Origin: Candidatus Thiodiazotropha sp. (ex Epidulcina cf. delphinae)
Lineage (GTDB): Bacteria; Pseudomonadota; Gammaproteobacteria; Chromatiales; Chromatiaceae
NCBI GenBank assembly: GCA_025656455.1
Contig: JAHXHS010000045.1
Location: 1-41,413 of the forward strand
Length of the DNA: 41,413 nt
Direction: 5' to 3'
Under the pieces are notes generated by a model. The model saw nothing but the letters and a program-made list of their open reading frames with translations. It had not been told where the DNA came from and searched no databases. Within the stretch, counting starts at the first letter, position 1. Each line of letters opens with the position of its first letter. Position numbers and translations under genes: made by a program. This document shows, in pieces, positions 1 to 9,007 of the stretch.

Positions 1-121
1 CTTCTCCCGCTTCTTTGATGGTTAGTAACAACTCCATCATGGCGCATTGACGCCGATTCGTGGAGTGGGAGGAGACCATTTCATCGGCAACCATCTTGCT
101 GTTTGATCCAACAGGCTTAAT

Positions 122-144
122 GGTGCGGCAGGGCCGCACCCTAC
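122..144. repeat. REP-like palindrome (GGTGCGGC family)
   Basis: A short imperfect palindrome, GGTGCGGC then a spacer then GCCGCACC, followed by CTAC. The same unit occurs six more times in this window (near 21443, 21490, 28791, 28904, 31818 and 31931), elsewhere as facing pairs. Here it is single, which suggests its partner lies outside the window or was lost. Confidence 0.75.
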
Positions 145-199
145 CAATCTGGCTGCGACCGACGGGAAGCCTTCACAGCTGCGGCAGGAACGCCGCGAC

Positions 200-1342
200 C
201 TACTCCAAAGGCACGGGATTGATATAAAACCTCGCAACGTAGGTCGCATTGTTGCTTTCGTCGAACTCATCCAAGGCATCCGTTTCGTCCACGATGACGC
301 CGAGGTAGTATTGCCGGCCTCCCGCTTCGAGATCATCGGGAAGGGTAATGCGGCGGGTGGTCGTCCATACCTGGTTGCGCCCTAAATCGGCGGCAAAGCC
401 CCCGATCCGCCGATCAAACCAGTCGGTAATACAGTCATTACTGGAGAGGTAGAAACCCACTGCCACATACGCCTGCCTGCTGCCGCCATTGTTCTCGAAG
501 GTGAACTCTACGTCGATAGTCTGACCGTTGCGCAATAAGTAGTTAGGTTCATCGTCCTCATACCAGACAATAATCGGCTCCGAAACGGGATGGATCCTGG
601 TGCGGGTATGGTCGCTGAAGTCCGCGTCGCCGAATTCGACCCGGCTCAACCACTTCCAATGGACGACGCCTACATCTTCCCCGGCTGTGGGGTTGGCCCC
701 GTATAGATGAACCGCTCCGTCCGATGCATCCTCGCCGAGATAGGCCCGCGCCTGGGAGCAGTTCGCATGAACGTGCTCTCTCCCCCGTCCCATCACATTG
801 TACTCGTCCCCTTCATGGTTCAATCCCATGGCATGGCCCAACTCGTGCATCGCCACCGTCTGGAACGACATGGCGCTGCCGCCATACTTTTCATTGGCCG
901 CTTGATCGGTGCCCGAGGTCCACACTTCGTTGACATTGAACACGATATCCATGGTTCTGAGCTCCCGACATGTGGCTACCGGATAGGTCATCGCTGCATA
1001 ACCGTAGTGAAGGTCTGGATCATCGGTAAACCAGACCTCACTCTGGGCGCCGCCTACTCGCACCCGGCGTTCGTCATAACGCAAATCAAAGTTGAAGTTA
1101 CTTGGATTCCGGTTAAACCGGTCCACCACATTCCCAAGCGCCGCGCGGAAGGCGTTTCCAGGAGGAAAACTGTCATCGCTAGCACGTAACCGGTCCGGAT
1201 TCGAATCCCATGTAATGGGCTCTCCATCGCATTCCCACCAATGCAAAAATGCATAGCCAGGGGACGACCAGAGTAATCCCACAGCAACAATGGCCAACAC
1301 AATTGCAACGTTTCTAACGACGATTCGTATTTCCTGTCTCAT
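200..1342 (-). CDS. Secreted metzincin-type zinc metalloprotease with C-terminal CARDB-like domain
   Basis: A 380-residue exported protease-like protein. The start chosen (MRQEIR) has a GGGAGG ribosome site 9 nt upstream; an upstream in-frame ATG at 1366 lacks one. Residues 1-32 form a signal peptide with a hydrophobic core. The zinc site HELGHAMGLNH (HExxHxxGxxH) is followed by a Met-turn (YNVMG), as in matrixin or astacin-like metzincins. The last 110 residues (NGQTIDVEFTFENNGG, then LDEFDESNNATY) resemble a CARDB beta-sandwich, a common adhesion or extracellular module. The enzyme probably acts outside the cytoplasmic membrane on unknown substrates. Downstream of two other envelope genes on the same strand. 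A recurring motif lies about 25-45 nt upstream. Family assignment is strong; the physiological role is unknown. Confidence 0.85.
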   Translation of the reverse strand: MRQEIRIVVRNVAIVLAIVAVGLLWSSPGYAFLHWWECDGEPITWDSNPDRLRASDDSFPPGNAFRAALGNVVDRFNRNPSNFNFDLRYDERRVRVGGAQSEVWFTDDPDLHYGYAAMTYPVATCRELRTMDIVFNVNEVWTSGTDQAANEKYGGSAMSFQTVAMHELGHAMGLNHEGDEYNVMGRGREHVHANCSQARAYLGEDASDGAVHLYGANPTAGEDVGVVHWKWLSRVEFGDADFSDHTRTRIHPVSEPIIVWYEDDEPNYLLRNGQTIDVEFTFENNGGSRQAYVAVGFYLSSNDCITDWFDRRIGGFAADLGRNQVWTTTRRITLPDDLEAGGRQYYLGVIVDETDALDEFDESNNATYVARFYINPVPLE

Positions 1343-1364
1343 TGACACCATCCTCCCGTGATCC

Positions 1365-1389
1365 ATTATTAACCCGGCACCCTAATAGG
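1365..1389 (-). promoter_or_regulatory. Recurring intergenic motif (copy 1)
   Basis: Read on the minus strand this contains CCTATTAGGGTGCCGGGTTA followed by ATAAT, directly upstream of the metalloprotease start. Related copies sit at 6335-6358, upstream of the sugar transferase, and 41218-41243. Similarity between copies 1 and 2 continues for about 15 nt beyond the core (GTTCAGC). Could be a shared operator or promoter element, or part of an old repeat. Confidence 0.45.
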
Positions 1390-1418
1390 TTGCGTTCAGC
1401 CGCTGTCGGACAGCCTCC

Positions 1419-2786
1419 TCACTCCACTCGCGGCGGCTTGAGCACGGGATTGAAGCCGGACTTGATCATCGCCTCTTCCTCCGCTGCCTCTAACCCTGTT
1501 TGTCCTTCGACCGCGGCTCTGGACAAGATCAAATCCAATACCGGTCGAACGGGCTTCGCTGCCTTGACGTAGAAGGGTTCATCGATTTTCACACTGGCCA
1601 CCGGGGTCAATGCCTTGAGTTCATCTTCAGTGTGAAGCGCGGGTATCGATGCCCTCAAATGCTTCAGGAACGCTTCGGCAGTGGATTTAGTCATGGTTGC
1701 TTTGTTCAATGCCTGCGCCACACCGTCAGGATTCCCGGCGCCGCTATCGATCCGCTTGAGTTCGAATCGGCAATCGACGCAAAGTGCCTCATGGCCCATC
1801 ACCGCTTTCAACACCGCCGAGGGCGTCTCACTTGCAATGAACGGGAATCTGACCAGGCCCTTGTCCAGGCGCCGAACCAAGTGGGGATGGTAGAGGTCTT
1901 CCAGAAGGAGGCGGTTCAGCAGGGCCGTCTCACTGGCGGAGAGCGCTTTCGGCGGCTTTTGCAACAGACCCCTGGTTTGCCCCCTAAGTCGAACGCTGGT
2001 CATCTCCTTTTCCGAAACCAGCGGTTTTACGATCGCCTCCCGGGTTCCCTTTGCGCGGGGCGAAGAGGCCATGGCGTCCATGCCGCTGATCTCATTCAAG
2101 TCGTGGACAAGCAGATGCTTCGCCCGCAGTACCGGCGCGGAATACGGAGCCGCCTTGATTGCGGCCCGGATGCTTGCATGCGCCGCCTTGCTGAGCCGGG
2201 AAGCGATCTTCCTGTCCACCGATGTGCGTGGATTCAACAGACGATCAAACAGCTCAAGCGGCCGGATGATGTCATTGCGCAGAAACGGCAGCGACCGGAG
2301 TGGCGATGCGGAAAACCCGACCGGGCGTCCGAGATCGGTGTAGACATGGTCCCCGATGAGACGAAATCGGCCTTGCCTTAAACCGACCAGTGGACAGATG
2401 CTCTTGCCATTCCCCTTGACGAACAGGATATCCCGGTCCCCTATGTCGAAAAGGGGAATCAATGATGGGATGAGATATTCGTACTCACCGTCAGGCGTCT
2501 TTATTCGGCCGCCCTGGAAGCGCAGGGTAATGGACTTGTTCGCGGCCTTGCCCTTCAGCACCTCCTGGATCTTGAAGGTGACAAAGGTATGGGGCAGCGC
2601 CACCTCATCTTCGCTTGTCACGCTCGAGGTGCGATAGTCGATGGCTTCGACAGTGCCGATAAAGACGAACTCCGCCTCTTTGCCAAGATGGCGCAATTCG
2701 AGCCTGTCGATGTCAAAACCGGCGGCAGGTCCGCTGATAAAGATGGCTATCAGCAATAACCAGGTTAAAACGCCCGAAAGTTTCAT
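1419..2786 (-). CDS. Exported protein of unknown function
   Basis: A 455-residue protein not assigned to a named family. The start (MKLSGVLTW) is chosen because AAGGAG lies 7 nt upstream and a signal peptide of about 22 residues (LLLIAIFISGPAAG) follows at once; an upstream in-frame extension to 2954 would run into the next gene. The N-terminal 150 residues contain the pattern FIGTVEAIDYR ... FKIQEVLKGK ... LRFQGG, a beta-rich arrangement common in secreted proteins of unknown function. The C-terminal half is helical and basic. No catalytic motif is visible. It sits 76 bp downstream of the repeat-domain gene and before the secreted metalloprotease, so the three may be co-transcribed. Confidence 0.7.
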   Translation of the reverse strand: MKLSGVLTWLLLIAIFISGPAAGFDIDRLELRHLGKEAEFVFIGTVEAIDYRTSSVTSEDEVALPHTFVTFKIQEVLKGKAANKSITLRFQGGRIKTPDGEYEYLIPSLIPLFDIGDRDILFVKGNGKSICPLVGLRQGRFRLIGDHVYTDLGRPVGFSASPLRSLPFLRNDIIRPLELFDRLLNPRTSVDRKIASRLSKAAHASIRAAIKAAPYSAPVLRAKHLLVHDLNEISGMDAMASSPRAKGTREAIVKPLVSEKEMTSVRLRGQTRGLLQKPPKALSASETALLNRLLLEDLYHPHLVRRLDKGLVRFPFIASETPSAVLKAVMGHEALCVDCRFELKRIDSGAGNPDGVAQALNKATMTKSTAEAFLKHLRASIPALHTEDELKALTPVASVKIDEPFYVKAAKPVRPVLDLILSRAAVEGQTGLEAAEEEAMIKSGFNPVLKPPRVE

Positions 2787-2862
2787 TTCCATGCTCCTTT
2801 CCCGCCACCATCGTGGAAGAACGGACAGACCGGGCGTGCACCCGGCCTGTACTGCTCCATCA

Positions 2863-5091
2863 TCAGCTATCGTCACTACCCTCGACGCAGAAGCCGACGG
2901 CCTTGCTGGCCTCATGCACGACAGCGCCATTGCTATCGATAATGGCGCGATCATAGGCCCTGAGGGTCAGGGTATAGCCGCAAGGATCAATGGCGACACT
3001 CCCCTGTTCGGTGTGCAACTGCCACGCCGCATTGTCATCCCCGTCATCCGCCAGCGATCCGTAGGAGCGGCAGTGCGGGGAGGTCTGCAGCCCGTGGGTA
3101 TGGGTGCTGGGCTGCAGGTTCAGGGTCCATTTCCAGAAATGGCTGTCCTTTGCCCGCAAATGCCCCTGAATCACATCGCCCTGTAGATAGTGGTGGCAAT
3201 CGCCGCCATCGATGACGATATCCAGGTCATACCCGACATCGACCGCCACATTGGCATCCGGGCTGACGCTGAAGCCGTCATTGTCGATGATCACGCTGAC
3301 CACATCCGAATAACGAATGTTCGCCGGATTGAGTCCGGGATAGTCGGTGGTGTAGGCGAGCCTGAGATCGAAGGCGCCGTTCAGCGCACCCGTGCTCCAG
3401 GTGGCCAGCCGGGCCCGCTCCTCCAGAATCGGCGGTGAGGCGAGCGGATTCTCCTGATAGGGGAACCAGCCGTCCGGACTGTTCACCGTCACCACATCGA
3501 CGGGATGCAGGGGATCCAACGGATTGGGATGCGCCAAGCGGTAGCTTGCGCTGTTTGTCACCGGCAGCCAGATACCGGTGCCGGCCGGGGCATACTGAAC
3601 CTGATAGTGGACCGTACCCGGCAGGCCTGTGTTGTAGATGCGCCCGTTGATATGCACCCGGCCGCCAAACGGACGATCCATCGCCGGCTGAGCGCAGTTG
3701 GCGCTATTCAACACCCCGCCGGAGGGATTCGCCAGATAGGTGAGCGGATCGATATTGTCGATCGGCACCCCGCCCACATGGTAGATCAGGTCGTACAGTC
3801 CCTGGCCGGGACCCGCCCCATGGCGTATCCGTACCAGCCTGTCGAGGCGATTGCCCCAAGTATTGAGATGATCGGGATCGCTGCTGGACGGCGGCACCGA
3901 CCAGGAGAGCACGGCGCGTATCCTGGCGACATTGGGATCCGCGCACTGCTTCACCTTGTCACCCAGATTCAACGGCAACAGCACGCTGTAGTAGACCCCC
4001 TGCGCCGGTATCTTGTCGAGATCGTGCACCTCGACACTGGCGGTGCCCAGATAGTCGTCATAGTTGCCGTCGTTGTTCCAATCGGCCCAAAAGGCGACAT
4101 GCTCCCTGGAGCCGCTGTCACACAAGCCACCGCTATAACCGCTGGACTTCTTCACATGAATCACCGCACCCAGGGTATCGGTGGCGGTGTTGAGGCCGGC
4201 GCACACCAGTTCTTCATAGCTGGTATTCGCGCTCTCATCGGCCAGCATCCCGACCACCGCACTCAGGTCAATATCCAGCTCGCCAATCACTGACAGATCC
4301 GGTTGCATGGCCGCCAACGACAGGTTCTTGCCTCCCGCCAGCATGGGATAGAGCGTATCGAACAGCAGGCGATGCTCTGGTACGCCAGCCGCCTTATACT
4401 GTTTCCACAACGCCTTGAGAGGTATCGGCTTGGACGCCTTGAGTTTCAGCTCGGCATTCAAGTCGATCTTTTTAAACACAGCCTCTTTTTGCAGATCAAT
4501 GTTCAGATCATGCAGCAGGCAGAACAGGTTCCATTTTGAATCGAGCTGGATCCGCGCATCCACCCGATTGCCGTAGACGGGTAGAGCGTCCGGATCCAGG
4601 GATGGAATCTGATTCCAGGCCAGGACGGCGCGCACCCTAGGAATGACTTCGGTTTTACAACAGCGTTGAAACTTCGCATCATCCAGCGGCAGATAGACCA
4701 TCTGCTGCAATGGATGTTGCGGCCCCGGCGGGGCATTTGAGATGTTATAGGCCTTGAAGCTTGTCAGGCCCACATCCTGGAAACCGGCCCCATCCCCCCA
4801 GTCGACAAAGAAACGCACATACTCTGTCGACCCGTCGCTACAGAGATTGCCGCTATAGCCCGAAGCCTGCTTGATAGTGACAACCGCCTCCAACTGCGAG
4901 ACCTCGGGATTAAATCCGACACAGGACAACGCCTCCCAGTGGGTGATGCCGGAATACTTCATTGCCTTTGCAAGCACTTTGGTGGGTGCCTGTTGACTGG
5001 CGAAGAGATGAACCAATAGTTCACCTCGGGTTTTCTCCAACTCGCCTATCGTATCTTTGTCGAGTTGTACCTGCTTATCCTTACGTTCCAT
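2863..5091 (-). CDS. Large protein with two copies of an unnamed GYSG/DWG domain
   Basis: A 742-residue protein with AGGAGA 7 nt before the start and no signal peptide. Residues 52-182 and 292-422 are two copies of one domain: HWE/YEEL then C-x-G, GYSG with a nearby C, GS-x-E-Y/H-V, DW(G/N), and an arginine-rich strand RAVL(S/A)W with P and GNR-(V/L)-D at the end. The smaller gene at 6479-7126 is collinear with residues 1-190 here. Residues 430-742 form a different beta-rich C-terminal region containing HTHG and a Cys-containing end. Function unknown; the paired conserved Cys and Asp/Gly-rich loops suggest an extracellular or ligand-binding beta-sandwich, but this is inference. Confidence 0.75.
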   Translation of the reverse strand: MERKDKQVQLDKDTIGELEKTRGELLVHLFASQQAPTKVLAKAMKYSGITHWEALSCVGFNPEVSQLEAVVTIKQASGYSGNLCSDGSTEYVRFFVDWGDGAGFQDVGLTSFKAYNISNAPPGPQHPLQQMVYLPLDDAKFQRCCKTEVIPRVRAVLAWNQIPSLDPDALPVYGNRVDARIQLDSKWNLFCLLHDLNIDLQKEAVFKKIDLNAELKLKASKPIPLKALWKQYKAAGVPEHRLLFDTLYPMLAGGKNLSLAAMQPDLSVIGELDIDLSAVVGMLADESANTSYEELVCAGLNTATDTLGAVIHVKKSSGYSGGLCDSGSREHVAFWADWNNDGNYDDYLGTASVEVHDLDKIPAQGVYYSVLLPLNLGDKVKQCADPNVARIRAVLSWSVPPSSSDPDHLNTWGNRLDRLVRIRHGAGPGQGLYDLIYHVGGVPIDNIDPLTYLANPSGGVLNSANCAQPAMDRPFGGRVHINGRIYNTGLPGTVHYQVQYAPAGTGIWLPVTNSASYRLAHPNPLDPLHPVDVVTVNSPDGWFPYQENPLASPPILEERARLATWSTGALNGAFDLRLAYTTDYPGLNPANIRYSDVVSVIIDNDGFSVSPDANVAVDVGYDLDIVIDGGDCHHYLQGDVIQGHLRAKDSHFWKWTLNLQPSTHTHGLQTSPHCRSYGSLADDGDDNAAWQLHTEQGSVAIDPCGYTLTLRAYDRAIIDSNGAVVHEASKAVGFCVEGSDDS

Positions 5092-5214
5092 GGTAATTCT
5101 CCTGTATTGAATGGTCCTCTATGCAGCTCCAACCTTAATCCGCCGTCAGCGCGGTATCAGCGAATTAATCGACCCTCAGTCTGCGCAATTTGTCACTTCA
5201 AATACGGCAATCGG

Positions 5215-5290
5215 CATCCAATGACCGCAATCAATCAGGTAATAAAGTACGGCTTGTCATCATTTGCGTTGATTGGCGTTCATTTGCGGA
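5215..5290. repeat. Degenerate inverted-repeat element (GCAAATG family)
   Basis: The right arm (5262-5290, ending GTTCATTTGCGGA) closely resembles the perfect 31-bp inverted repeat arms at 21377-21407 and 21538-21568, and a weaker reverse-complement left arm lies near 5215-5239. It occupies the 253-bp gap upstream of the repeat-domain gene; nothing else is seen in that gap. Confidence 0.5.
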
Positions 5291-5344
5291 CCTAATCAAT
5301 CCTCAGATTGTGAACGAAGCCGTACAACAGGCCACGCCGGATCC

Positions 5345-6190
5345 CTATCTGGCCCCATGCCCCGTCAGCACAACGGGAATGGTCTGAAAGAGAATGACGA
5401 TATCCAGCAGCAGACTGTTTCGACGGATATAACTGAGATCGTAATAGAGCTTGTTTGCCGCATCCTCGACCGTCTCGCCATAGGGGTAGCGCACCTGCGC
5501 CCAACCGGTAATGCCCGGTTTTACCTGATGCCTGAGTGAATAGCCCTTGATGCGCCGTTCAAACTCGGAGACGAACTCCGGTCTCTCCGGACGCGGGCCG
5601 ACCAGGCTCATCTCTCCCCTCAAGACATTGAATAACTGTGGCAATTCATCAATCCGAGTACTGCGGATAAACCTGCCGATGCGAGTCACCCTGGTATCAT
5701 TCCGGGCCGCCATCCGGGCGCCTGACTTCTCGGCATCCGTCCTCATGCTGCGAAACTTCAACACCGAAAAGTGCTTGCCGTTCAGACCGACCCGCACCTG
5801 GTGGTAAAACACCGGATCGCGGCCGAAGCTGCTGAGCCAGATCAGCAACATCACACCGAGCATGATTGGACTGGCGGCAATCAGAATCAGCAGGCTAATC
5901 ACCACATCCAGCTGACGTTTCCCGCCACCCTGGAGTGCCTCTCTCCGGGGAGGGGTGAGGTGATTGAATATGAAGGAACCGGTAATCGTGCTCGATGGAT
6001 TTATGACAGCGAGCGAGTCGCTCGCCTCGATCAGCTCCAGCTCATAATCCGGTTCATAGCGATACGCGACCGACTGGCGATCTCTACCAATAGCCATTAT
6101 CCTCTCTCCCATATCTTTATTTATATGCACCAGCGATCCATCACTGCCGACCATCCGCTGTGTGGATGTGTCGCCAGGCAGGTCATCCAT
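5345..6190 (-). CDS. Undecaprenyl-phosphate sugar transferase (bacterial sugar transferase domain)
   Basis: A 281-residue initiating glycosyl-1-phosphate transferase that would load the first sugar of an exopolysaccharide onto undecaprenyl phosphate at the inner membrane. Signatures are the single N-terminal membrane segment (QLDVVISLLILIAASPIMLG), KFRSMRTDAE, DELPQLFNVLRGEMSLVGPR and KPGITGWAQV. The usual polyisoprenyl-phosphotransferase has about 450 residues with four more membrane helices and a CoA-binding-like domain; these are absent, so it is either a short-type enzyme or truncated. Start uncertain: MAIGRDR at 6097 has a better ribosome site (GGGAGAGAGG) than the ATG at 6190. No other polysaccharide genes are adjacent. 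Confidence 0.85.
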   Translation of the reverse strand: MDDLPGDTSTQRMVGSDGSLVHINKDMGERIMAIGRDRQSVAYRYEPDYELELIEASDSLAVINPSSTITGSFIFNHLTPPRREALQGGGKRQLDVVISLLILIAASPIMLGVMLLIWLSSFGRDPVFYHQVRVGLNGKHFSVLKFRSMRTDAEKSGARMAARNDTRVTRIGRFIRSTRIDELPQLFNVLRGEMSLVGPRPERPEFVSEFERRIKGYSLRHQVKPGITGWAQVRYPYGETVEDAANKLYYDLSYIRRNSLLLDIVILFQTIPVVLTGHGAR

Positions 6191-6334
6191 GGAACGGTCG
6201 ATGGGAACAACAGGCTTGAACCCTATAGCAACCGCCAGAATGCCTGGTATGGGAGATATGATTTCAGATAATCACAATCAGGAAGTATCGAATGGCGCAC
6301 ATCGCATTTGTGACTTTTTCACTTGTCAGCGCCA

Positions 6335-6358
6335 AGTATTACCCGGCACTTTAATAGG
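6335..6358 (-). promoter_or_regulatory. Recurring intergenic motif (copy 2)
   Basis: Minus-strand reading has CCTATTAAAGTGCCGGGT then AATACT, matching the copy at 1365-1389 at most positions. It lies in the 288-bp gap upstream of the sugar transferase, about 145 nt before the longest start. No gene is seen in that gap. Confidence 0.45.
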
Positions 6359-6478
6359 CCATGTTCAGCTGCCGTGTGCAGGATTGATAGGAAGGTACTG
6401 TCACGGGCTCTTCCCCTGATCGGACGGGTATACCGTTCGAAACATCACAGTTCAGTTCTTCTGATTGTCCGCGAGGGA

Positions 6479-7126
6479 TCAGGTAATTGAGAAACCGCCA
6501 TGAGGCAGTGTCGAACAACCACTCTCCTCTATCCTCACGGGGTGCTGAAACAGGTTCATCAACTCCTTTTCAGCATCTATGCAGATCTGTGAATCGACCT
6601 GGTTACCGAATACCGGCGTGAAGGCGATATCCATTTCCGGTACTTGATTCCATGAAAGCACGGCTCGCACCTTGGGTTGGATACCGCACAGGATTGACTC
6701 CCAATAACGATCCGCATCGAACTCGGTGGAGACCAGGTGGTACAGTGGATAACGGCTTTTATCGGCCCCTTCGGCAGCATCGCAGACCTTGAAATGGGCC
6801 AGACCAACCGCCCGGAAACCCTCGCCATCGCCCCAGTCGATAAAGAATCTGACATATTCGATCGACCCGTGGCGGCGAAGAATCCCACTATAGCCATCCA
6901 ATTGCCGGATAGAGACGATTGCCATCAACCTTGACGCCTTGGGGTTGATCACAGCACACATCAACTCCTCCCAATGGGTGACCGAGGTGTATCTTCGTGC
7001 GAGACGTATCACATCGCCTGGCGCATTCTTGCCGGCGAAGAGGTGGGCCAACAGGACACTCCTTGTCAATACAAGCTCGTGAATGCAATGATTCGCGGCA
7101 GCTTTTTTTGATTGTCTGTTATCCAT
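6479..7126 (-). CDS. Small paralogue with one GYSG/DWG domain
   Basis: A 215-residue protein collinear with the first 190 residues of the protein at 2863-5091: both have LAHLFA or LVHLFA at 26-31, HWE at 51-53, GYSG at 78-81, EYVRFF-(I/V)-DWGDG near 90-101, RAVL(S/A)WNQ-(V/I)-P near 154-163 and P-V-(F/Y)-GN at 171-175. This collinearity fixes the start at MDNRQ; longer in-frame starts (TTG at 7207) give a tail absent in the paralogue. It lacks the cysteine after GYSG (GILRRHGS instead of GNLCSDGS). Probably a duplicate of the first domain of the larger gene. Function unknown. Confidence 0.65.
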   Translation of the reverse strand: MDNRQSKKAAANHCIHELVLTRSVLLAHLFAGKNAPGDVIRLARRYTSVTHWEELMCAVINPKASRLMAIVSIRQLDGYSGILRRHGSIEYVRFFIDWGDGEGFRAVGLAHFKVCDAAEGADKSRYPLYHLVSTEFDADRYWESILCGIQPKVRAVLSWNQVPEMDIAFTPVFGNQVDSQICIDAEKELMNLFQHPVRIEESGCSTLPHGGFSIT

Positions 7127-7432
7127 CTGCGTATCCACAGCCGGGCATAGGCGCCGATGGATAGAGCATTCCATCTCCATCGCCCTGTGAGATATGAAAA
7201 GAAACAACCCGAGGCTGTGACATATTCACTTGACCCTATCACAGACATCGACTGGCACCCGGCGTAATAAGGCGGGGCCTCGTTAAGGGACCTCTCCCCC
7301 TATTTGCCCAGGAAAAACCGCACCGAAACAACAAATCCGCCGAGAGAAACGGTTGACCCGCCTGCCGCCATCAATGAGAATCCCAACCAATTCGGGGAAG
7401 ACAGCCAAGAATAATCATTTGGGGTACCATCA
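7127..7432. other. Divergent intergenic region, no gene seen
   Basis: 306 bp between the small GYSG-domain gene (minus) and nhaD (plus). It must hold promoters for both. A weak version of the recurring motif (ACCCGGCGTAATAAGG at 7257-7272) is present, but nothing else convincing was found. Confidence 0.5.
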
Positions 7433-8905
7433 GTGAGATTTTTCGCAGCCATACTTATTGCTCTTTTTCCGCCATCCTTGGCGCTTGCTTCCGGTCAGGG
7501 AGGGGATCATTTCGATCTGACCGACCACTGGGTCGGCTTCACCGCCATCGCCATCTTCGTCGTCGCCTATATGCTGGTGATGGCGGAAGAGTTCACCCAT
7601 TTGCGCAAGTCCAAGCCCGTGATCCTGGCGGCCGGCATGATCTGGGGACTGATCGCCTGGTACTACCAATCCCATGGACTGCCTCACGCGGCCGAGGAGA
7701 TGGTGCGCCACAACCTGCTCGAGTATGCGGAACTGATGCTGTTCCTGCTGGTGGCGATGACCTACATCAACGCCATGGATGAGCGCAATGTGTTCGAAAA
7801 GCTGCGCTCCTGGCTGGTCAGCAAGGGATTCGGCTTCCGCCAACTGTTCTGGATAACCGGTGTTCTGGCCTTTTTCATCTCTCCGGTGGCCGATAACCTG
7901 ACCACCGCCCTGCTGATGTGCGCCGTCGTCCTGGCGGTAGGGGGTGACAACAGCAAATTCATCCTGCTCGCCTGCATCAACATCGTAGTGGCCGCCAATG
8001 CCGGCGGCGCCTTCAGCCCGTTCGGCGACATCACCACCCTGATGGTATGGCAAAAGAGTGTTCAGACTGCGCAAGGTCCTGTCGATTTCTTGGCCTTTTT
8101 CGCCCTGTTCGTCCCCTCTCTGGTGAATTGGCTGGTGCCCGCCGCCGTCATGCACTTCGCCGTGCCGGACGAACAACCCACCGGAGACGGCAAGGGTGTC
8201 GAGATGAAACGCGGCGCCAAACGCATCATCGTCTTCTTTCTGGCCACCATCGCCACCGCGGTCAGCTTCCATAACTTCCTCGGCATGCCTCCCGTGGTCG
8301 GCATGCTGACCGGCCTCTCCTATTTGCAGTTCTTCGGGTTCTACCTCAAGAAGACCTACCACAAGGAGCACCGCCACCTTAACAAGGAGGGCATGACCGA
8401 AATGGAGCATGACGGCCAGATGGGGGATATGGTGGCCTTCGATGTCTTCAACAAGGTTGCCCGGGCCGAGTGGGATACCCTGCTGTTTTTCTATGGGGTG
8501 GTGCTTTGCGTCGGCGGTCTCGGTTTTATCGGCTACCTGGCCATGGTCTCAGAGGTGATGTACACCCAGTGGGGCGCCACCCTGCAACTGTCCGAGGCGA
8601 TGAACGCCACCCCGGCGAATGTGATGGTCGGCATCCTCTCCGCGATCGTCGATAACATCCCGGTGATGTTTGCGGTGCTGACCATGATGCCCGACATGTC
8701 CTTGGGCCAGTGGTTACTGGTGACGCTGACCGCTGGCGTGGGCGGCTCCATGCTCTCCATCGGCTCGGCGGCAGGCGTGGCGCTGATGGGGCAAGCACGG
8801 GGCAAATACACCTTTTTCGGTCATCTGAAATGGGCGCCCGTCATCGCCCTGGGTTATGCCGCCAGCATCCTGGCGCATCTGTGGGTCAATGCGGGCAGCT
8901 TCTAA
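7433..8905 (+). CDS. nhaD: Na+/H+ antiporter NhaD, copy 1
   Basis: A 490-residue inner-membrane protein of the ion-transporter superfamily that exchanges cytoplasmic Na+ (or Li+) for H+. It starts with GTG, preceded by GGGG at 8-12 nt, and opens with a signal-like hydrophobic stretch. Family signatures are SPVADNLTTALLMCAVV and NAGGAFSPFGDITTLMVW, with about 12 membrane segments, a cytoplasmic charged loop after YLKKTYHKEH, and GGSMLSIGSAAGVALMG near the end. It is followed 102 bp later by a close paralogue in the same direction. In marine autotrophs NhaD supports sodium and pH homeostasis. Confidence 0.93.
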   Translation: MRFFAAILIALFPPSLALASGQGGDHFDLTDHWVGFTAIAIFVVAYMLVMAEEFTHLRKSKPVILAAGMIWGLIAWYYQSHGLPHAAEEMVRHNLLEYAELMLFLLVAMTYINAMDERNVFEKLRSWLVSKGFGFRQLFWITGVLAFFISPVADNLTTALLMCAVVLAVGGDNSKFILLACINIVVAANAGGAFSPFGDITTLMVWQKSVQTAQGPVDFLAFFALFVPSLVNWLVPAAVMHFAVPDEQPTGDGKGVEMKRGAKRIIVFFLATIATAVSFHNFLGMPPVVGMLTGLSYLQFFGFYLKKTYHKEHRHLNKEGMTEMEHDGQMGDMVAFDVFNKVARAEWDTLLFFYGVVLCVGGLGFIGYLAMVSEVMYTQWGATLQLSEAMNATPANVMVGILSAIVDNIPVMFAVLTMMPDMSLGQWLLVTLTAGVGGSMLSIGSAAGVALMGQARGKYTFFGHLKWAPVIALGYAASILAHLWVNAGSF

Positions 8906-9007
8906 TGGTCACGAAATCCGTGAATCACCCCATGGGCTGGATATTGAACACTAACCCCTGAACGGGTAGTGTCAATCATCCTCTGAAGATTCGATCGACT
9001 CGATACC

